From Whitmania pigra (Eukaryota > Annelida > Clitellata > Hirudinida > Haemopidae): a stretch of 64,000 nucleotides of DNA. Every line of letters starts with the position of its first letter. The first letter of the stretch is position 1. The notes beneath the pieces are model-generated. The model saw only the letters and a program-made list of their open reading frames with translations, was not told the DNA's origin and did not search any database. This document shows, piece after piece, positions 52,701 to 64,000 of this stretch. The translations under genes and the position numbers were made by a program. The stretch covers positions 3,952,001 to 4,016,000 of the forward strand of contig JAJTWR010000159.1 of assembly GCA_021613335.1 (NCBI GenBank), read 5' to 3'.

Positions 52701-53593
52701 CCAAAAAATCAAACATTTCGAGAACTTTTTAAGTAATAAAAATAAAAAAACGGAATCAAAAATTCAAAGGAAAACATTAACAATCAACAAGAAATCATTG
52801 TCTTCAAACATTTAACTGGATTCTCAAATGATAACAAGTGATTTGATTAACTTGATTTCAGCATGTGACGACGACTACGATGATGATGATGATGAAGAAG
52901 TCGATGATGATGATGATGGCAAGCGCCCACCTGACTTAACAGGTCGCTGACGTCACTAGAGCCATGAAACTCAATGGTGAAGACGTTGTTGCTCAGGACG
53001 TCTGTCAAGTTGGATCTGTCCACGATCACTGGTTGCTATATAAACACAAGGAAGTATTATAATAAATTTAATCAAATATAAACATTATAATCGTCACATG
53101 CGTTGAGACAAGGCAGCATAATTTGAATACGTAAACACATTTTTGCCTGAGTTCATCGACATCAGCGGTCACATTTTCTTTCTAATTTTTTTTAGAATCA
53201 CATGCACACACACAAACATGCACACACACACAAACATGCACACACTCTCACCCTGCAACCACCAACAACAAGAGCAACTAAAACTCATCAGAAACTCACA
53301 TCAGAATAAAGGTCCGAAACTGAAAGAAGAAAAAAAATTCTTAAAAAAAAATAAAAATGAAAAATATTTGAAGAAGCAGATGGCGAGAATTAAAACGAGT
53401 TTCAAAAATACAATTTAAAACATAACTCAACGATTATTCACTGAAATTTAAGAAATTATTTGCTTAAAAATAAAATATTTTAAAATGAGAAATAATAACA
53501 AAATATAAAATATTTATTAACAAATAAAACTCTACCTGCTCTTTTATAAGAAACAAGGAGTAGGAAGGTTGATATTCCGATAATCCGAAGCAT
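46720..53593 (-). CDS. Mucin-like type I membrane glycoprotein (novel)
   Basis: Minus-strand exons: 53593-53536 (ATG and signal peptide [16 protein letters not shown]), 53035-52931, 52365-51986, 51463-51285, 51085-51015, 50881-50648, 47442-47366, 46884-46720. Phases agree from 53035 to 50648 and between the last two. A missing exon is implied between the first two exons (phase 1 to 0) and between 50648 and 47442 (0 to 1). The second exon has [16 protein letters not shown]; the third has a Thr/Pro-rich, presumably O-glycosylated region. Then come a furin-like site [28 protein letters not shown] (weakly SEA-like), an Asp-rich stalk, the transmembrane helix [19 protein letters not shown] and a cytoplasmic tail rich in His/Asn ending HYTSF. 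Surface glycoprotein by architecture; no family recognised. The last two exons could belong to another gene. Confidence 0.6.
46903..47022. repeat. 20-base AT-rich tandem repeat
   Basis: About six copies of ATAATCATAAATTATTTATT with single-base variants, in the intron between the last two exons of the minus-strand membrane gene. Confidence 0.93.
48093..48126. repeat. (CAA)n microsatellite
   Basis: About ten CAA units with one CAG, within a large intron. Confidence 0.9.
48331..48740. repeat. (CATC)n tetranucleotide array, about 410 bases
   Basis: About 100 CATC units with three or four indel or substitution breaks (CACC at 48350, TCCTCC at 48458, ATTCC at 48590). All six frames remain open, giving IHPS and WMDG peptides that are artefacts. 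Confidence 0.98.
48749..48915. mobile_element. Possible small MITE with imperfect inverted ends
   Basis: The left GGCGAATTTAAGGGATGGGC and the inverted right GGGCGGATTTAGGGGAGAGG are partly complementary in opposite orientation around an AT-rich centre. No clear target duplication was found, because the left edge abuts the CATC array. Confidence 0.4.
49141..49401. promoter_or_regulatory. Cluster of CRE-type palindromes
   Basis: Perfect TGACGTCA at 49141-49148, 49235-49242 and 49394-49401, plus TTACGTCA at 49204-49211, in a less AT-rich segment inside a large intron of the minus-strand membrane gene. This is the CREB/ATF consensus. It may mark an internal enhancer or promoter, or part of an old repeat. 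No TATA box or known start is nearby. Confidence 0.4.
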
Positions 53594-54477
53594 ATTTGAT
53601 AATATTATGAAATAAAATAAAATATTTTCTCAATATATTAATTCACTCAATGAAATATTTAATGTGATTCAAAAAATGCCAATACTGCTGATAAACTCTT
53701 TTGAATAAACATATTTTAAGCAAAATAAAATCTAATTAAAAAGGCATTTCGAATGAAATGCTGTTGTTCAATTTGATGTCAGGCTTTTAAGCATGCATTC
53801 GACGCCTGCGTCAATTTCACTGAATTCATAAGTCATCGGATGAATATTTATTCAATTTAAGTTTTATATTTTTTTTATAATTAGTAAAGAATAGTAAAGA
53901 TAAACTATTGATAAACTATTTTCCACAAAACTCCACAAAGTAATTACAATTATAATTAATAATTTACGCATGAGTTATAATTGCCATTCTACACCAACCA
54001 TCCAACATATTTCAACTCTGAAAATGTCACACGTTTGCGGGCTGAGAAACAAGTGGAATTCTCACATAAATTGATTGATTAAAGAACATTTAAGTTAAGG
54101 AAATGATCCAATTATTTGGAGATAAATTTAAAAAGTTCTCCAAGTGGAGAGATGCTGACGACTGTGGTGAGAGAATTAGAAAGAGAGGAAGGGATTTTAC
54201 GCTATCAAGTTTCGTTGAAAGGATTTCTTTTCGCTCGCAAAATTTACGATTTATTTCACGAATTCATGGAAATGCAGCATGAATTAAATTAAATTAATGT
54301 TTTCCACTGATTCTAAAAATAGGTAACAAACAGGATCACGTGATATCAATTCCACGATGTGAATTGTCGGATTGGAATTCACGTTTTTCCAGGTCTGGAA
54401 CATTCATTGATGTCTGCTTGATTGCTTCAATGTGCTTGAAGTGGTTGAGCTTCCATTGAAGATGATTGAAAGACTGA
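53594..54477. other. 5' flank of the minus-strand membrane gene; nothing recognised
   Basis: AT-rich, and should hold the promoter of the mucin-like gene. No coding sequence or repeat stands out. Confidence 0.45.
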
Positions 54478-54880
54478 TTGATTGATTGATGGATTGAAAG
54501 ACTGATTGATTGATTGATGGATTGAAAGACTGATTGATTGATTGATGGATTGAAAGACTGATTGATTGATTGATGGATTGAAAGACTGATTGATTGATTG
54601 ATGGATTGAAAGACTGATTGATTGATTTATTAAAAGACTGATTGATTGATTGATGGATTGAAAGACTGATTGATTGATTGATGGATTGAAAGACTGATTG
54701 ATTGATTGATGGATTGAAAGACTGATTGATTGATTTATTAAAAGACTGATTGATTGATTAATGGATTGAAAGACTGATTGATTTATTTATTAGAAGACTG
54801 ATTGGTTGATTGATTGATTGGAAGATTGATTGATTGATGGATTAGAAGACTGACTGTTTGATTGATTGATTGATTGAAAT
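54478..54880. repeat. 28-base minisatellite
   Basis: About 13 copies of GAAAGACT plus a GATTGATTGATTGATGGATT block. Later copies are shortened (GATTTATTA variants). The unit contains an inner GATT repeat, so it arose by amplifying a GATT microsatellite with a variant. Confidence 0.95.
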
Positions 54881-55056
54881 TTTCCGATGATGCGTTGGAA
54901 TGTGAAAGACAATGTCTCCTACAATTTGACTTACCAAGCATTCATTGAAACTCAATCAAACATTGTGCTTAAGTGACAGCAGGTCTGATGGAGTTAGAAA
55001 TGTAATACTAAATTAATAATTTCATAAATAAAATATTGACAATTATTAAATTATTA

Positions 55057-55482
<426 letters not shown>

Positions 55483-55499
55483 TTTTCAGTCACAAAAGA

Positions 55500-56704
55500 T
55501 GTGACTTGAGTACATCATTAGCTCATGCATATTCATATGCACATTAAGGAGATAAATTGAATTATGAATAATTTATGAGTCGCCAAAAGATATATATTGG
55601 CTCCGATGCAGTGATGTGATATGAGAGCAATTCATCGCATTAACAAAAGAAAAACATTGAATAAAATACAGAAATTAATTTGCAGAAATTCTATTAAACC
55701 ATTTAAACAACATCAAATATAATATTAATAATATAAATCATTATTTGAATATTCATAAGAGGCATAATCATGATATTTTAATCACCAGTTCAGTCTCTTA
55801 ATTCTCGATCCATCAATCAATCACTTCTTAAGAACTCATAAATAATTTTTAGCGATTGATTTACAAATTTTAAATTTTATTTTCAAAGTAAATTTTACTT
55901 CATGAAATTTGATAGGAATTTGGAATCCCTGGGAAATAAAGTTTAACAATTTCGCTTAATTATAAATACTAATTAATTAAATATATTAACAATCTAATAT
56001 ATTAATAATATCAATTAACTAAATAAATAATTAACAATTACTTAAAAAAATCATTGCGAATAATTCGTGCATCAGTTGTAATCAGAAGAACATGAAACTG
56101 TTTTTGGAATTTTTAAATGAAAGTAAAAGATTTTTTAAAATTTATTAATTTGTTAATAATGTGAGGATTGTTATCAATCAATATTTAAATTTAAATTTTT
56201 TGTTTTTTCCAAATAAAATGAATTATGTTATGTTTGTTTTAAAAATTCCACAATTTGAGAATTTATAGAATTTCATTAATAAATTAACTAACTGCTAAAC
56301 TATTTAATTTATGTAAAATACATTTACACCTGTCGATTGTTGTTAATAAAACAAAACGCAAAGTCTGGCGAATGAAATGTAAGTTCAAAAGTAACATTCA
56401 GGAGATTTAAAATCTAAAAATTATTTTAAAATGACTTAAATCGCAACTTAATGTAAATTTTTATCTTAATAGTAATACTAATTATAATAATATTATATCT
56501 ACTAATAACTATAACTATCTATAATTTATTATTATGCAATATTATTAATGCAATTATTAGTATAATATTACAATTTAATGATAATATAGTTATTAAATAT
56601 ATGTAATATTATATATAATAATGCACCTAATAGTATATGAGTATTATATGAACCTAATAAGAATAATGTTATTAATTTCTAAATTAATACCACCTTTTGT
56701 GATA
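55500..56704. other. AT-rich intergenic, no gene seen
   Basis: Very AT-rich; no exon, RNA gene or repeat family recognised. Confidence 0.5.
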
Positions 56705-57237
56705 CAGTCAAATCTTGGTACTATGCCATCTCGCTATTGTACCACTTTTGCTGGGTTCCGACAAAATTCAATACAAAATAAATTTATTATGCCACACCCT
56801 ACTCTCGCTACTATGCCACTATTGTGTGACTGTTAAAAGTCGTTAAAAAGTCTGTATTTATGCGCAGTGTTCGATTATTTATAAAAATCTAATGACTGTG
56901 CATATAAATTTACCCATCACCAAACTAAATTAATTGAATTTTTTTTAAAAATCTATACGATTGTTGTTCTTTGGTTGGTTCTAGAACCTTTCCCTTTTCA
57001 ATCAGTTGTTCTTTTGTTGTATTTATTTTCAAATTCAGCCCATAACATAATGTCAGCTCAGAAACGCAAGCGAACCGATTTTATTTTTTTTACGTTGAAG
57101 GAGAAAAAGGAGATCATCGATGCGTTTTTGTTTGAGAAAATAAGACCGCTTTTGCAAACCCTCGCTACTATGCCATTCTCGATACTATGCCACTTTTGCT
57201 CGGTCTCGACGGGTGGCATAGTAACGAGATTTGTCTG
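56705..57237 (+). mobile_element. pogo/Tigger-type DNA transposon, internally deleted
   Basis: The ends CAGTCAAATCTTGGTACTAT and (inverted) CAGACAAATCTCGTTACTAT form terminal inverted repeats with TA on both outer sides, as in Tc1/mariner-pogo elements. TACTATGCCA motifs recur inside both ends. An ORF starts at 57050 with MSAQ then KRKRTDFIFFTLKEKKEII, matching the start of the CENP-B-type DNA-binding domain of Tigger transposases. It then runs directly into the right-end repeat, so nearly the whole transposase is deleted. Non-autonomous. Confidence 0.75.
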
Positions 57238-57239
57238 TA

Positions 57240-58558
57240 ATAACAATATCTAATATTAATATTGTAAGTTAATATACATTTTTATGTTAATAATGTTTAA
57301 CATTACAATGCTTATGTTTTAAAACAAATTTAGTTTTGCAGTTGAGTGTTTAAATTGACTAAAACTCGGCTTTAAAAAAAAGCGATTTAAATAATTAAAG
57401 GCGTTAAAATTGCAGACTTAATTAACTCGTTAATTCACAGAAATTCTTAATTTCGTTTCTTAAAAAATAAAAAAACGCACCTAAAATGCGAAATGCTGGT
57501 TGAATAGGGGAAGGCATTAATATTTGAGGGACAACTTTATTGGATTTCTGATTTAACAACTCATGCAACGACAATTATTTTGTGTTTTCGATTATTCGCT
57601 CTGCTTATTTATTCATTTATTATAATCTTTATTTTAATATTTATTATAATATTTAATTAATGTATTTCTGTTTCATGATAAAACATTTATTAAAAAAACT
57701 TGCTTTCGAAAATTGTTTAATCTTATAAATTTATAGAGTTGTTTAACAAGAAATAATGTGTATTTCTTGTTTAATAATGTAATATTTCTTGTTAAATAAT
57801 CATTCCTAAATTATATTTTGCCAATAATTTCAGGAATAATTGTAATATTCAATTTAAAATAAATTCCGTTCTTCATTTTTGCATTTTAAAACTTTTTGAA
57901 GTTAATTTTTAATGTAATTTTTATTCATCATTTGATTGATGTAAACATTTCAAATGAGTAAATTTGATAATTTAAAATTAAAAATTAATTAAATCGCATA
58001 AATATAATAAGTATAATAACCCTTGGTTGTAGATTAAATAAAGCATTTAGGTGATATTGTTGTCACGTTATTTTTTATCTTCAATTTAATCTGATTTATT
58101 ATTCTGTAATATTAGAATTTTATCACAAAGTAATTTTGAAATCATATTAAATAAATTATTAACCATATTTATTTTTTTTTTACAAAATATAAAATAAAAA
58201 TCCAATTTAACTTTAAAACTTCATTGTTGCTCGAATCTCTCACTTAATTCAATTTCTTGTAAAAAATTTCCAAGCGGTTTTCTTTAGAATATAATGATTA
58301 TATATTGAGATTAATTTTCGAAAGTGTTTTCGGGGATTTAATTTTCAGGAAATCGTTTGAAAGGAGTTGAAAGGAACTGGATGTGATGGAATGAAGAAAT
58401 GTGGGAGGCTGAATTCGGTGATAAATGTGGAGATGTATTTATTAATGTTTGTTTTTATTAAATTAAAATATTCTTTTTTTCTTGTCCACGAATCTAAAAG
58501 TAATGATAACATCATGACCACCATATTTCATATAATCATCGTCATCGTCATCGTCATT

Positions 58559-58600
<42 letters not shown>

Positions 58601-59640
58601 ATCATCATCATCATCATCATCATCACGCAAGCAGTCGGAAAGGATTCATTAGTGTGAGAAATAAAGCGTGGATTCTTTAAATCCGATGTTCCGGAATTAC
58701 TGAAGCGAGTAAAAACAAATATAATTATTTGAACAAATAAATAAAAATATAATTACTTGAGCAAATAAATACAAATTTAGTTATTTGAACAAATAAACAC
58801 AAATATAATTATTTGAACAAATAAATACAAAAATAATTATTTAAACAAACAAATATAAGAGCAATTAAATGTTAAAGTGAGTTAATTTTCAAATAAATAA
58901 ATAAATGTAAATCTTTAAATGTACAAAAATTTTTATAATTATAATTTCGTAAAATGAAGAAATATAAAAAATAAAATCAAGAAATGTTGAGCCGCTGAAT
59001 TTCGAGTGCCAAATGGTTTGTCACGTTGCAATCGATGCAGGAAATAAATTTAAATAAAAAGTATAATTTAAATAAAATGTTTGAAATTATTCAAATTCGA
59101 TATTATTTTGATGAATACATATCGTTAATAATAACACAAGTCTTTTATGAAAATGTAAAGTAATAAATTAATAAATTAAAAGCTATTGAAACAATTCCAA
59201 TATTTAAAATATACGCCATGACATGATTGCCTCTAGAGTATTTCTCTGATATCACATTGAATGAATTATATTTGATGACGGTGATGACGATGACAACGAC
59301 GACGACAGTGATGATGATGATGATGTTGTTATTTATTCGTGAAAGAAATGAAATGACACGATTTCAGTCAAAATATTCTCTGCAGACGCTCCATGCAATT
59401 GATAAGAAGAAGAGCAGACGTCTCAAAGGCCTTTGAAATTAGTGCGGCAAGTCGACAACATTTCAAGGAAATGAGATTCTTAGGCTTTAGAAGTAAAGAG
59501 AGGATGCAAAAAAGGGATATCTGTTAAACAAATATTTTAATTATATTTTAATGCAATAATATTTAATAACATTAAAAATTAATGGAGGTTATTAAACAAA
59601 CATCTATTGAATGCGCTTAAACCGAATTTGTTTATTTTTA
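57240..59640. other. AT-rich intergenic with small tandem repeats
   Basis: Holds (CGTCAT)n followed by (CAT)n at 58539-58624 and about four copies of a 28-base AAATATAATTATTTGAACAA unit at 58730-58855. A (GAC/GAT) tract lies at 59275-59325. No gene seen. Confidence 0.55.
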
Positions 59641-59654
59641 TGAAAACTTCTAAA

Positions 59655-59872
59655 AATATCTACAACATTCACAATATCCACAACATTTACAACATTTATA
59701 ACATTCACAACATTCGCAACCTTCACAAACATCTGCAACATTCCCAACATCCGCAACATTTATAACATTCACAACAATATCCACAACATCCACAACATTT
59801 ATAACATTTACAACATTTAAAACATTTACAACGTTTACAACATTTACAACATCCACAACATTCACAAGACTC
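59655..59872. repeat. ACAACATT-type minisatellite
   Basis: Irregular tandem of ACATTCACAACATTTAC units of about 9-15 bases. Confidence 0.85.
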
Positions 59873-60012
59873 AACTCTCAACAGGGTTTGAATTTTTTTT
59901 CGAGATCATCGAATGTTTCACAGTAAATCGTCTGCTGCTGGTTTAAAGTTCCCAGGTTTGGAGGGAGGCGTTTTTTTTTCATCCATTGATTCGAAGCAGA
60001 TGTTGGACATAA

Positions 60013-60108
60013 ATGTTGAAAACAAATGTTGAGCACAAACGTTGAGCACAAATGTTGAGCACAAACGTTGAGCACAAACGTTGAGCACAAATGTTGAGCA
60101 CAAATGTT
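60013..60108. repeat. 13-base minisatellite
   Basis: About seven copies of AAYGTTGAGCACA, alternating AACG and AATG. Confidence 0.93.
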
Positions 60109-60515
60109 GAACTACACTTCGTCTCCATGGTAATATTCCATGGCAACGTAACCATGTAGCTTTTGGAAGGTTTAATCAGAGAACAAACTGAAGATATCAT
60201 GATGTGTCTGCGTGTCTTGAAATGCTGTTAAAATTATTCTTATTATTAGTATCATTAACAATATTAATTTTATATTTATTATTTAAAGCTTGTAAATAAT
60301 AATATTATTATTAATAATAATATCATTAATTATTTTTAACTACTCATAGTTACAGCGATAACGTCAATGTTATTCATTTGCCATATTTCGATTTTCATCA
60401 GCTTTCATTTTAATCCTCTGACAAGAAAATTCTTGAATTTCCAGTTCCTTAATTGACAAATTTCAGTCCCCTTTCAGGAGAAATTTGTTTGAAACTTTAA
60501 AGTTTCTTTTTGGAA

Positions 60516-60645
60516 TATTTTGTGAATTATTAGAAAATAAAATAATAATATTTTGTGAATTATTAGAAAATAAAATTATAATATTTTGTGAATTATTAGA
60601 AAATAAAATAATAATATTTTGTGAATTATTAGAAAATAAAATTTT
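60516..60645. repeat. 33-base tandem repeat
   Basis: Four near-identical copies of TTTTGTGAATTATTAGAAAA plus TAAAATAATAATA. Because the unit is a multiple of three, one frame stays open across it. Confidence 0.93.
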
Positions 60646-60696
60646 TGCAAATTCGAATCAATCGAATGCCACTTTTGAATTCTTGAAAATCATTAA

Positions 60697-60893
60697 ATGT
60701 TGCAACAAACACAACAGCAACATCACAAAAACAGCAACAACATCACAAAAAAAACAACAACAACATCACAACAACAACAACAACAACAACAACAACACAA
60801 CATCCACAAAAACAACAACATCACAACAACAACAACAACATCACAACAGCCAAAACAAACAACAGCACAACAAACAGAATGCCACGCTCAAAT
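60697..60893. repeat. CAA/ACATCACA repeat block
   Basis: CAACAACAACATCACAAAAA-type units that grade into pure (CAA)n; the left part of the larger CA-rich satellite that follows. Confidence 0.9.
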
Positions 60894-60964
60894 AAACAGG
60901 TTTCCAGCCAATGTTTTCCAACTTTTCCATTAAAAAAGCTCCAAAAACCGCCTCTGAAGATCTC

Positions 60965-62172
60965 ACATCATCACACCGAACCATTACAACATCAGCCACA
61001 CAGCAGCACATCACCACATAGCACCACATCATCACACCACCACAGCACCACATCACCACAGCACCACAGCACCACCAGGACAAACAGCAGCAACATCAGC
61101 CACAGCACCACATCAGCACAGCAGCACAGCACCACATCACACCAGGACCCAACACAGCAGCACAGCACCACATCACCACAGCACCACAAGCACCACCACC
61201 ACACGCACCACAAGCAGCACAGCAGCACAGCAGCACACCACCACAGCACCACAAGCACCACCAGGACAACACATCAGCACATCAGCACAGCACCACATCA
61301 CCACATCAGCACAGCACCCACCAGCACACCAGGACAACACAGCCAGCACATCAGCACACCACCACAGCCACCAATCAGCACAGCAACCACGCACCACACC
61401 ACCACATCACCACAGCACCACAGCATCACAGCACACATCACCACAGCAGCACAGCACCACAGCACCACATCAGCACAGCAGCACATCATCACAGCACCAC
61501 ATCATCACATCACCACACCACCACATCACACCAGGCCAACACAGATCACATCACCACAGCCACCACGCAGCACACCACCACATCACCACAGCACCACATC
61601 ACACCAGGACAACACAGCATCACACATCACACCACCACATCACCACAGAGCACATCAGCCACAGCACCACATCATCACATCACCACATCACCACATCACC
61701 ACATCACCACATCACCACATCACCACATCACCACATCACCACATCACACAGCACCAAAGCACCACAGCACCACAAGCACCACCGCCACCACAGCACACAG
61801 CACCGCACACAGCACCACAGCACAACAGCACATCACCACAGCACCACAGCACCACATCAGCACGCACCACATCACCACAAGCAACAGCAGCACAGCCTCA
61901 CAGCACCACAGCACCACCACCACAGCACCACAGCCACACACAGCACTGCACATCACCCATCACCATCACCCACATCATCACAACACCACATCACCACATC
62001 ACCACATCACCACATCACCACATCACCACATCACCACATCACCACATCATCACATCACCACATCATCACATCATCACATCACCACATCACCACATCACCA
62101 CATCATCACATCATCACATCACCACATCACCACATCATCACATCACCACATCATCACATCATCACATCATCG
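60965..62172. repeat. CAC/CAT/CAG-rich satellite, about 1.2 kb
   Basis: Irregular array of CACATCAC, CACAGCAC and CACCACAT units. The right part (61660-61745 and 61970-62170) is almost pure CACATCAC. A 440-codon plus frame (60879-62201) spans it, giving only His, Thr, Ser, Pro and Gln. Lack of sequence constraint and openness of several other frames argue against a gene. Confidence 0.9.
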
Positions 62173-62663
62173 GGTCTTTAAAAAGACGGTTTCCCTGTTG
62201 AAAGTTAGGAACATTCATTACTTTGCATCAATCTTTGTGCAGGCCACTAAAATTAGCAGTTCGAAGTGTGTTTGCCTTCCTAATGCATTAAATGACTTTG
62301 ATCGTTAAATGTAGTAATAAATAAAGTAAATATAGTTATTAATTAAGCACGTATAATTATTCAATAACTAAATATAAACAAATGCAATTACTGATTAAGT
62401 AGATACAATTACTATTTAAGTATTCGATTAATAATTGCTGATTAAGTAAACGCAATTACTAAGGAAATAATTTAATAACTAAAGAATTTAAATAGTTAAT
62501 GAAATTACTAATTAAGTAAATGCAATTACAAATTAGGGAAATAATTTGATAATGCCAACAATTTGAGTAATTTTGCAGTTGAGTAAATACCATTGCTAAA
62601 TGAGTAAATATAACTACTAGTTAAGTAATAAATATAATTGCTACTACTTAAGTAATAAATATA

Positions 62664-63323
62664 ATGGCCAACCACAAATTTTCGTTGAAAATGTCGTCAA
62701 AAATATTTCTTCCACCTCAGAGGAACACTCCAGGAGAAGATTTATTTTCGAGGGAAGGACAAACACCGGAAAGGACATGGAAAGTAATTTCAGAATTTTA
62801 ATTTATGAAATATTTAAAATGTTGTATCATTAACAAAGATGTTAAATATTAAAATTTGTCTTAAATGAATTTTTATGCAATTTATAATAACATATCATAT
62901 CAAGTTATAAATATTTTATAATGAAGCTATTACACATTAAAATCTATCCTAAATGCAATAACGAATAATACATTTATAACGACTGTCTTAATTAATAATA
63001 AACTCCAATTACCAACGAATATATAATTAATATTACAAATAAATCACTAACAAGTACCTTAATTAATAATAACCTTCAATTACTAACAAGTAATAATAAT
63101 AATAGTCTTAATTAATAATTTAAAAACCATTCTTAACAAAACATACGACGAGAGAACATGCAGAAAGAAGAGTCGGAAAATGCGGGAAGACTGCACGGTG
63201 ATTGCGAGTGTGGAGCAGACGCCAACATCTTCATTTCTCTCCCGCGGAGTGAACAGTCTCTCCTGGATCGATCCTGGATTACGAATGGAACATGAATGTA
63301 CCTCATGTGCGTCTCCAAGATAG
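62664..63323 (+). CDS. Possible two-exon small gene, unknown product
   Basis: Exon 62664-62783 starts ATG (MANHKFSLKMSSKIF) and ends at a GTAATT donor in phase 0. A second open segment, 63153-63323, follows a weak acceptor (GACGAG) in phase 0 and stops at TAG; it includes CRKKSRKMREDC and FLSRGVNSLSWIDPGL. Both are much less AT-rich than their surroundings. Another plus frame and the minus strand are also open across the second segment, so frame and strand are unproven. No family recognised. Confidence 0.3.
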
Positions 63324-63324
63324 G

Positions 63325-63495
63325 AGGGATGGAAAGGCAAATGGATGGATAAGCAGATATATGGATAAGCCGTTATATAGATAGATAAACTGGAGGATGG
63401 ATAAATAGATGAATGATGATAAGCAGATATATAGATAAACTGATGGATGGATAAACTGGTGGATGGATAAATAGATGAATGGATAAGCTGATGAG
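63325..63495. repeat. GGATAAGCAGATATAT-type minisatellite
   Basis: Irregular tandem of ATGGATAAACTGATGGATGG and ATAAGCAGATATATGGATA units. Confidence 0.85.
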
Positions 63496-63564
63496 ACTAA
63501 TGGTCTTCTTGTAAAACCTGGAAAATTTTCCGCTTCAAGGAAATGTTGGAATAATTCATCCCAG

Positions 63565-63646
63565 ATGCTGTTTGGATTTTGGATTCCAAGTTTGAGGTTC
63601 ACTTTGCTCTTCTTGGTCCTACTTCTTCCATCTCCGTCTTCAAGCG
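63565..63646 (+). CDS. Signal-peptide exon of a secreted or membrane protein (runs off window)
   Basis: ATG at 63565 opens a 27-codon stretch with a classic signal peptide (MLFGFWIPSLRF, then TLLFLVLLLPSPSSS) that ends in phase 1 at a strong GTGAGT donor (63647). Short-Ser residues after the hydrophobic core give a plausible cleavage site. No second exon was found in the last 350 bases, so the gene continues beyond the window. Nothing can be said of its function. Confidence 0.5.
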
Positions 63647-63659
63647 GTGAGTGATTGAT

Positions 63660-64000
63660 GGAAGGATAAACGGATGATCTTAGTCGATCGATAATTTAAC
63701 ATCGTCAGCGTAGTAATATTACTAATAATATTAATAATAATAAGTAATAGTACTAATAAATGTTATTAGGTAAATTTTGCATTTGACATTTAAAAATATC
63801 AATAAGTAATATGTAACGAATTTATCATAAACTAATTGCCCTTATTATAAGCTGCAAGAAGTGACGATTTGTAATTACCAATTATTAACAGAGGCGGTAA
63901 TAATAATGAATAAAAAAAAATAATAATTTTTTATTCTGAGATAAATTTCCATACATCGTTCGTGAAATGTCTGCGAAAAAAAACCACTACTAAAATGCTC
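63660..64000. other. AT-rich, probably first intron of the signal-peptide gene
   Basis: No coding sequence or repeat family recognised up to the window edge. Confidence 0.35.

Noticed and set aside
54478..54880. Regular 28-base repeats as a CRISPR array
   Set aside because: No unique spacers; the units are contiguous and contain an inner GATT repeat; the genome is eukaryotic.
60879..62201. 440-residue ORF as a real gene
   Set aside because: Only five or so amino acids, set by the CA-rich unit; unit order irregular, no domain, no splice context.

Overview
This is an AT-rich animal genomic window with small exons, GT–AG introns of tens of bases to a few kilobases, dense microsatellites and minisatellites, and decayed transposons. 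The genes recognised are an anoctamin, a DRAK-type kinase, PEX19 and RPS9, all intron-split. This fits an invertebrate, probably a lophotrochozoan (annelid or mollusc; a leech is my guess, unverified). There are no prokaryotic features. All exon calls below were made by hand from protein similarity, splice sites and phase; no transcript evidence was available.

Layout. 0-5 kb: a coding-like minus-strand exon (267-416) and a minus-strand gene for a serine-rich, single-pass membrane protein whose exon is itself an ATC/TCA microsatellite (1787-4165). 5-10 kb: AT-rich, microsatellite-rich, no firm gene. 10.2-12.4 kb: a 650-base (TAA)n array, a broken R2-type (restriction-like endonuclease) non-LTR retrotransposon end and a tRNA-like remnant. 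16.99-19.48 kb (+): complete PEX19. 25.55-30.16 kb (+): most of a DRAK/STK17-type kinase. 31.5-32.7 kb (+): a broken Ty3/gypsy pol fragment. 33.25-42.70 kb (+): an apparently complete anoctamin (TMEM16), 25 phase-consistent coding exons, about 922 residues. 44.09-45.66 kb (+): RPS9 with a TOP start. Its third coding-gene intron carries four tandem copies of a box C/D snoRNA whose guide matches 18S rRNA at the SNORD83 site. 45.98-46.48 kb: a hAT-type MITE. 46.72-53.59 kb (-): a mucin-like type I membrane protein with signal peptide, Thr-rich region, furin-like site, transmembrane segment and tail. 54-62 kb: satellite-like arrays and a pogo/Tigger-type element. 62.6-64 kb: exon-like segments and the signal-peptide exon of a plus-strand secreted-protein gene that runs off the window.

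The genes do not form a pathway. Two genes encode serine/threonine-rich membrane glycoproteins with simple-repeat coding. The most interesting element is the four-copy snoRNA cluster in RPS9: the human counterpart, as I recall, sits in RPL3, so this looks like a change of host gene followed by local tandem amplification.
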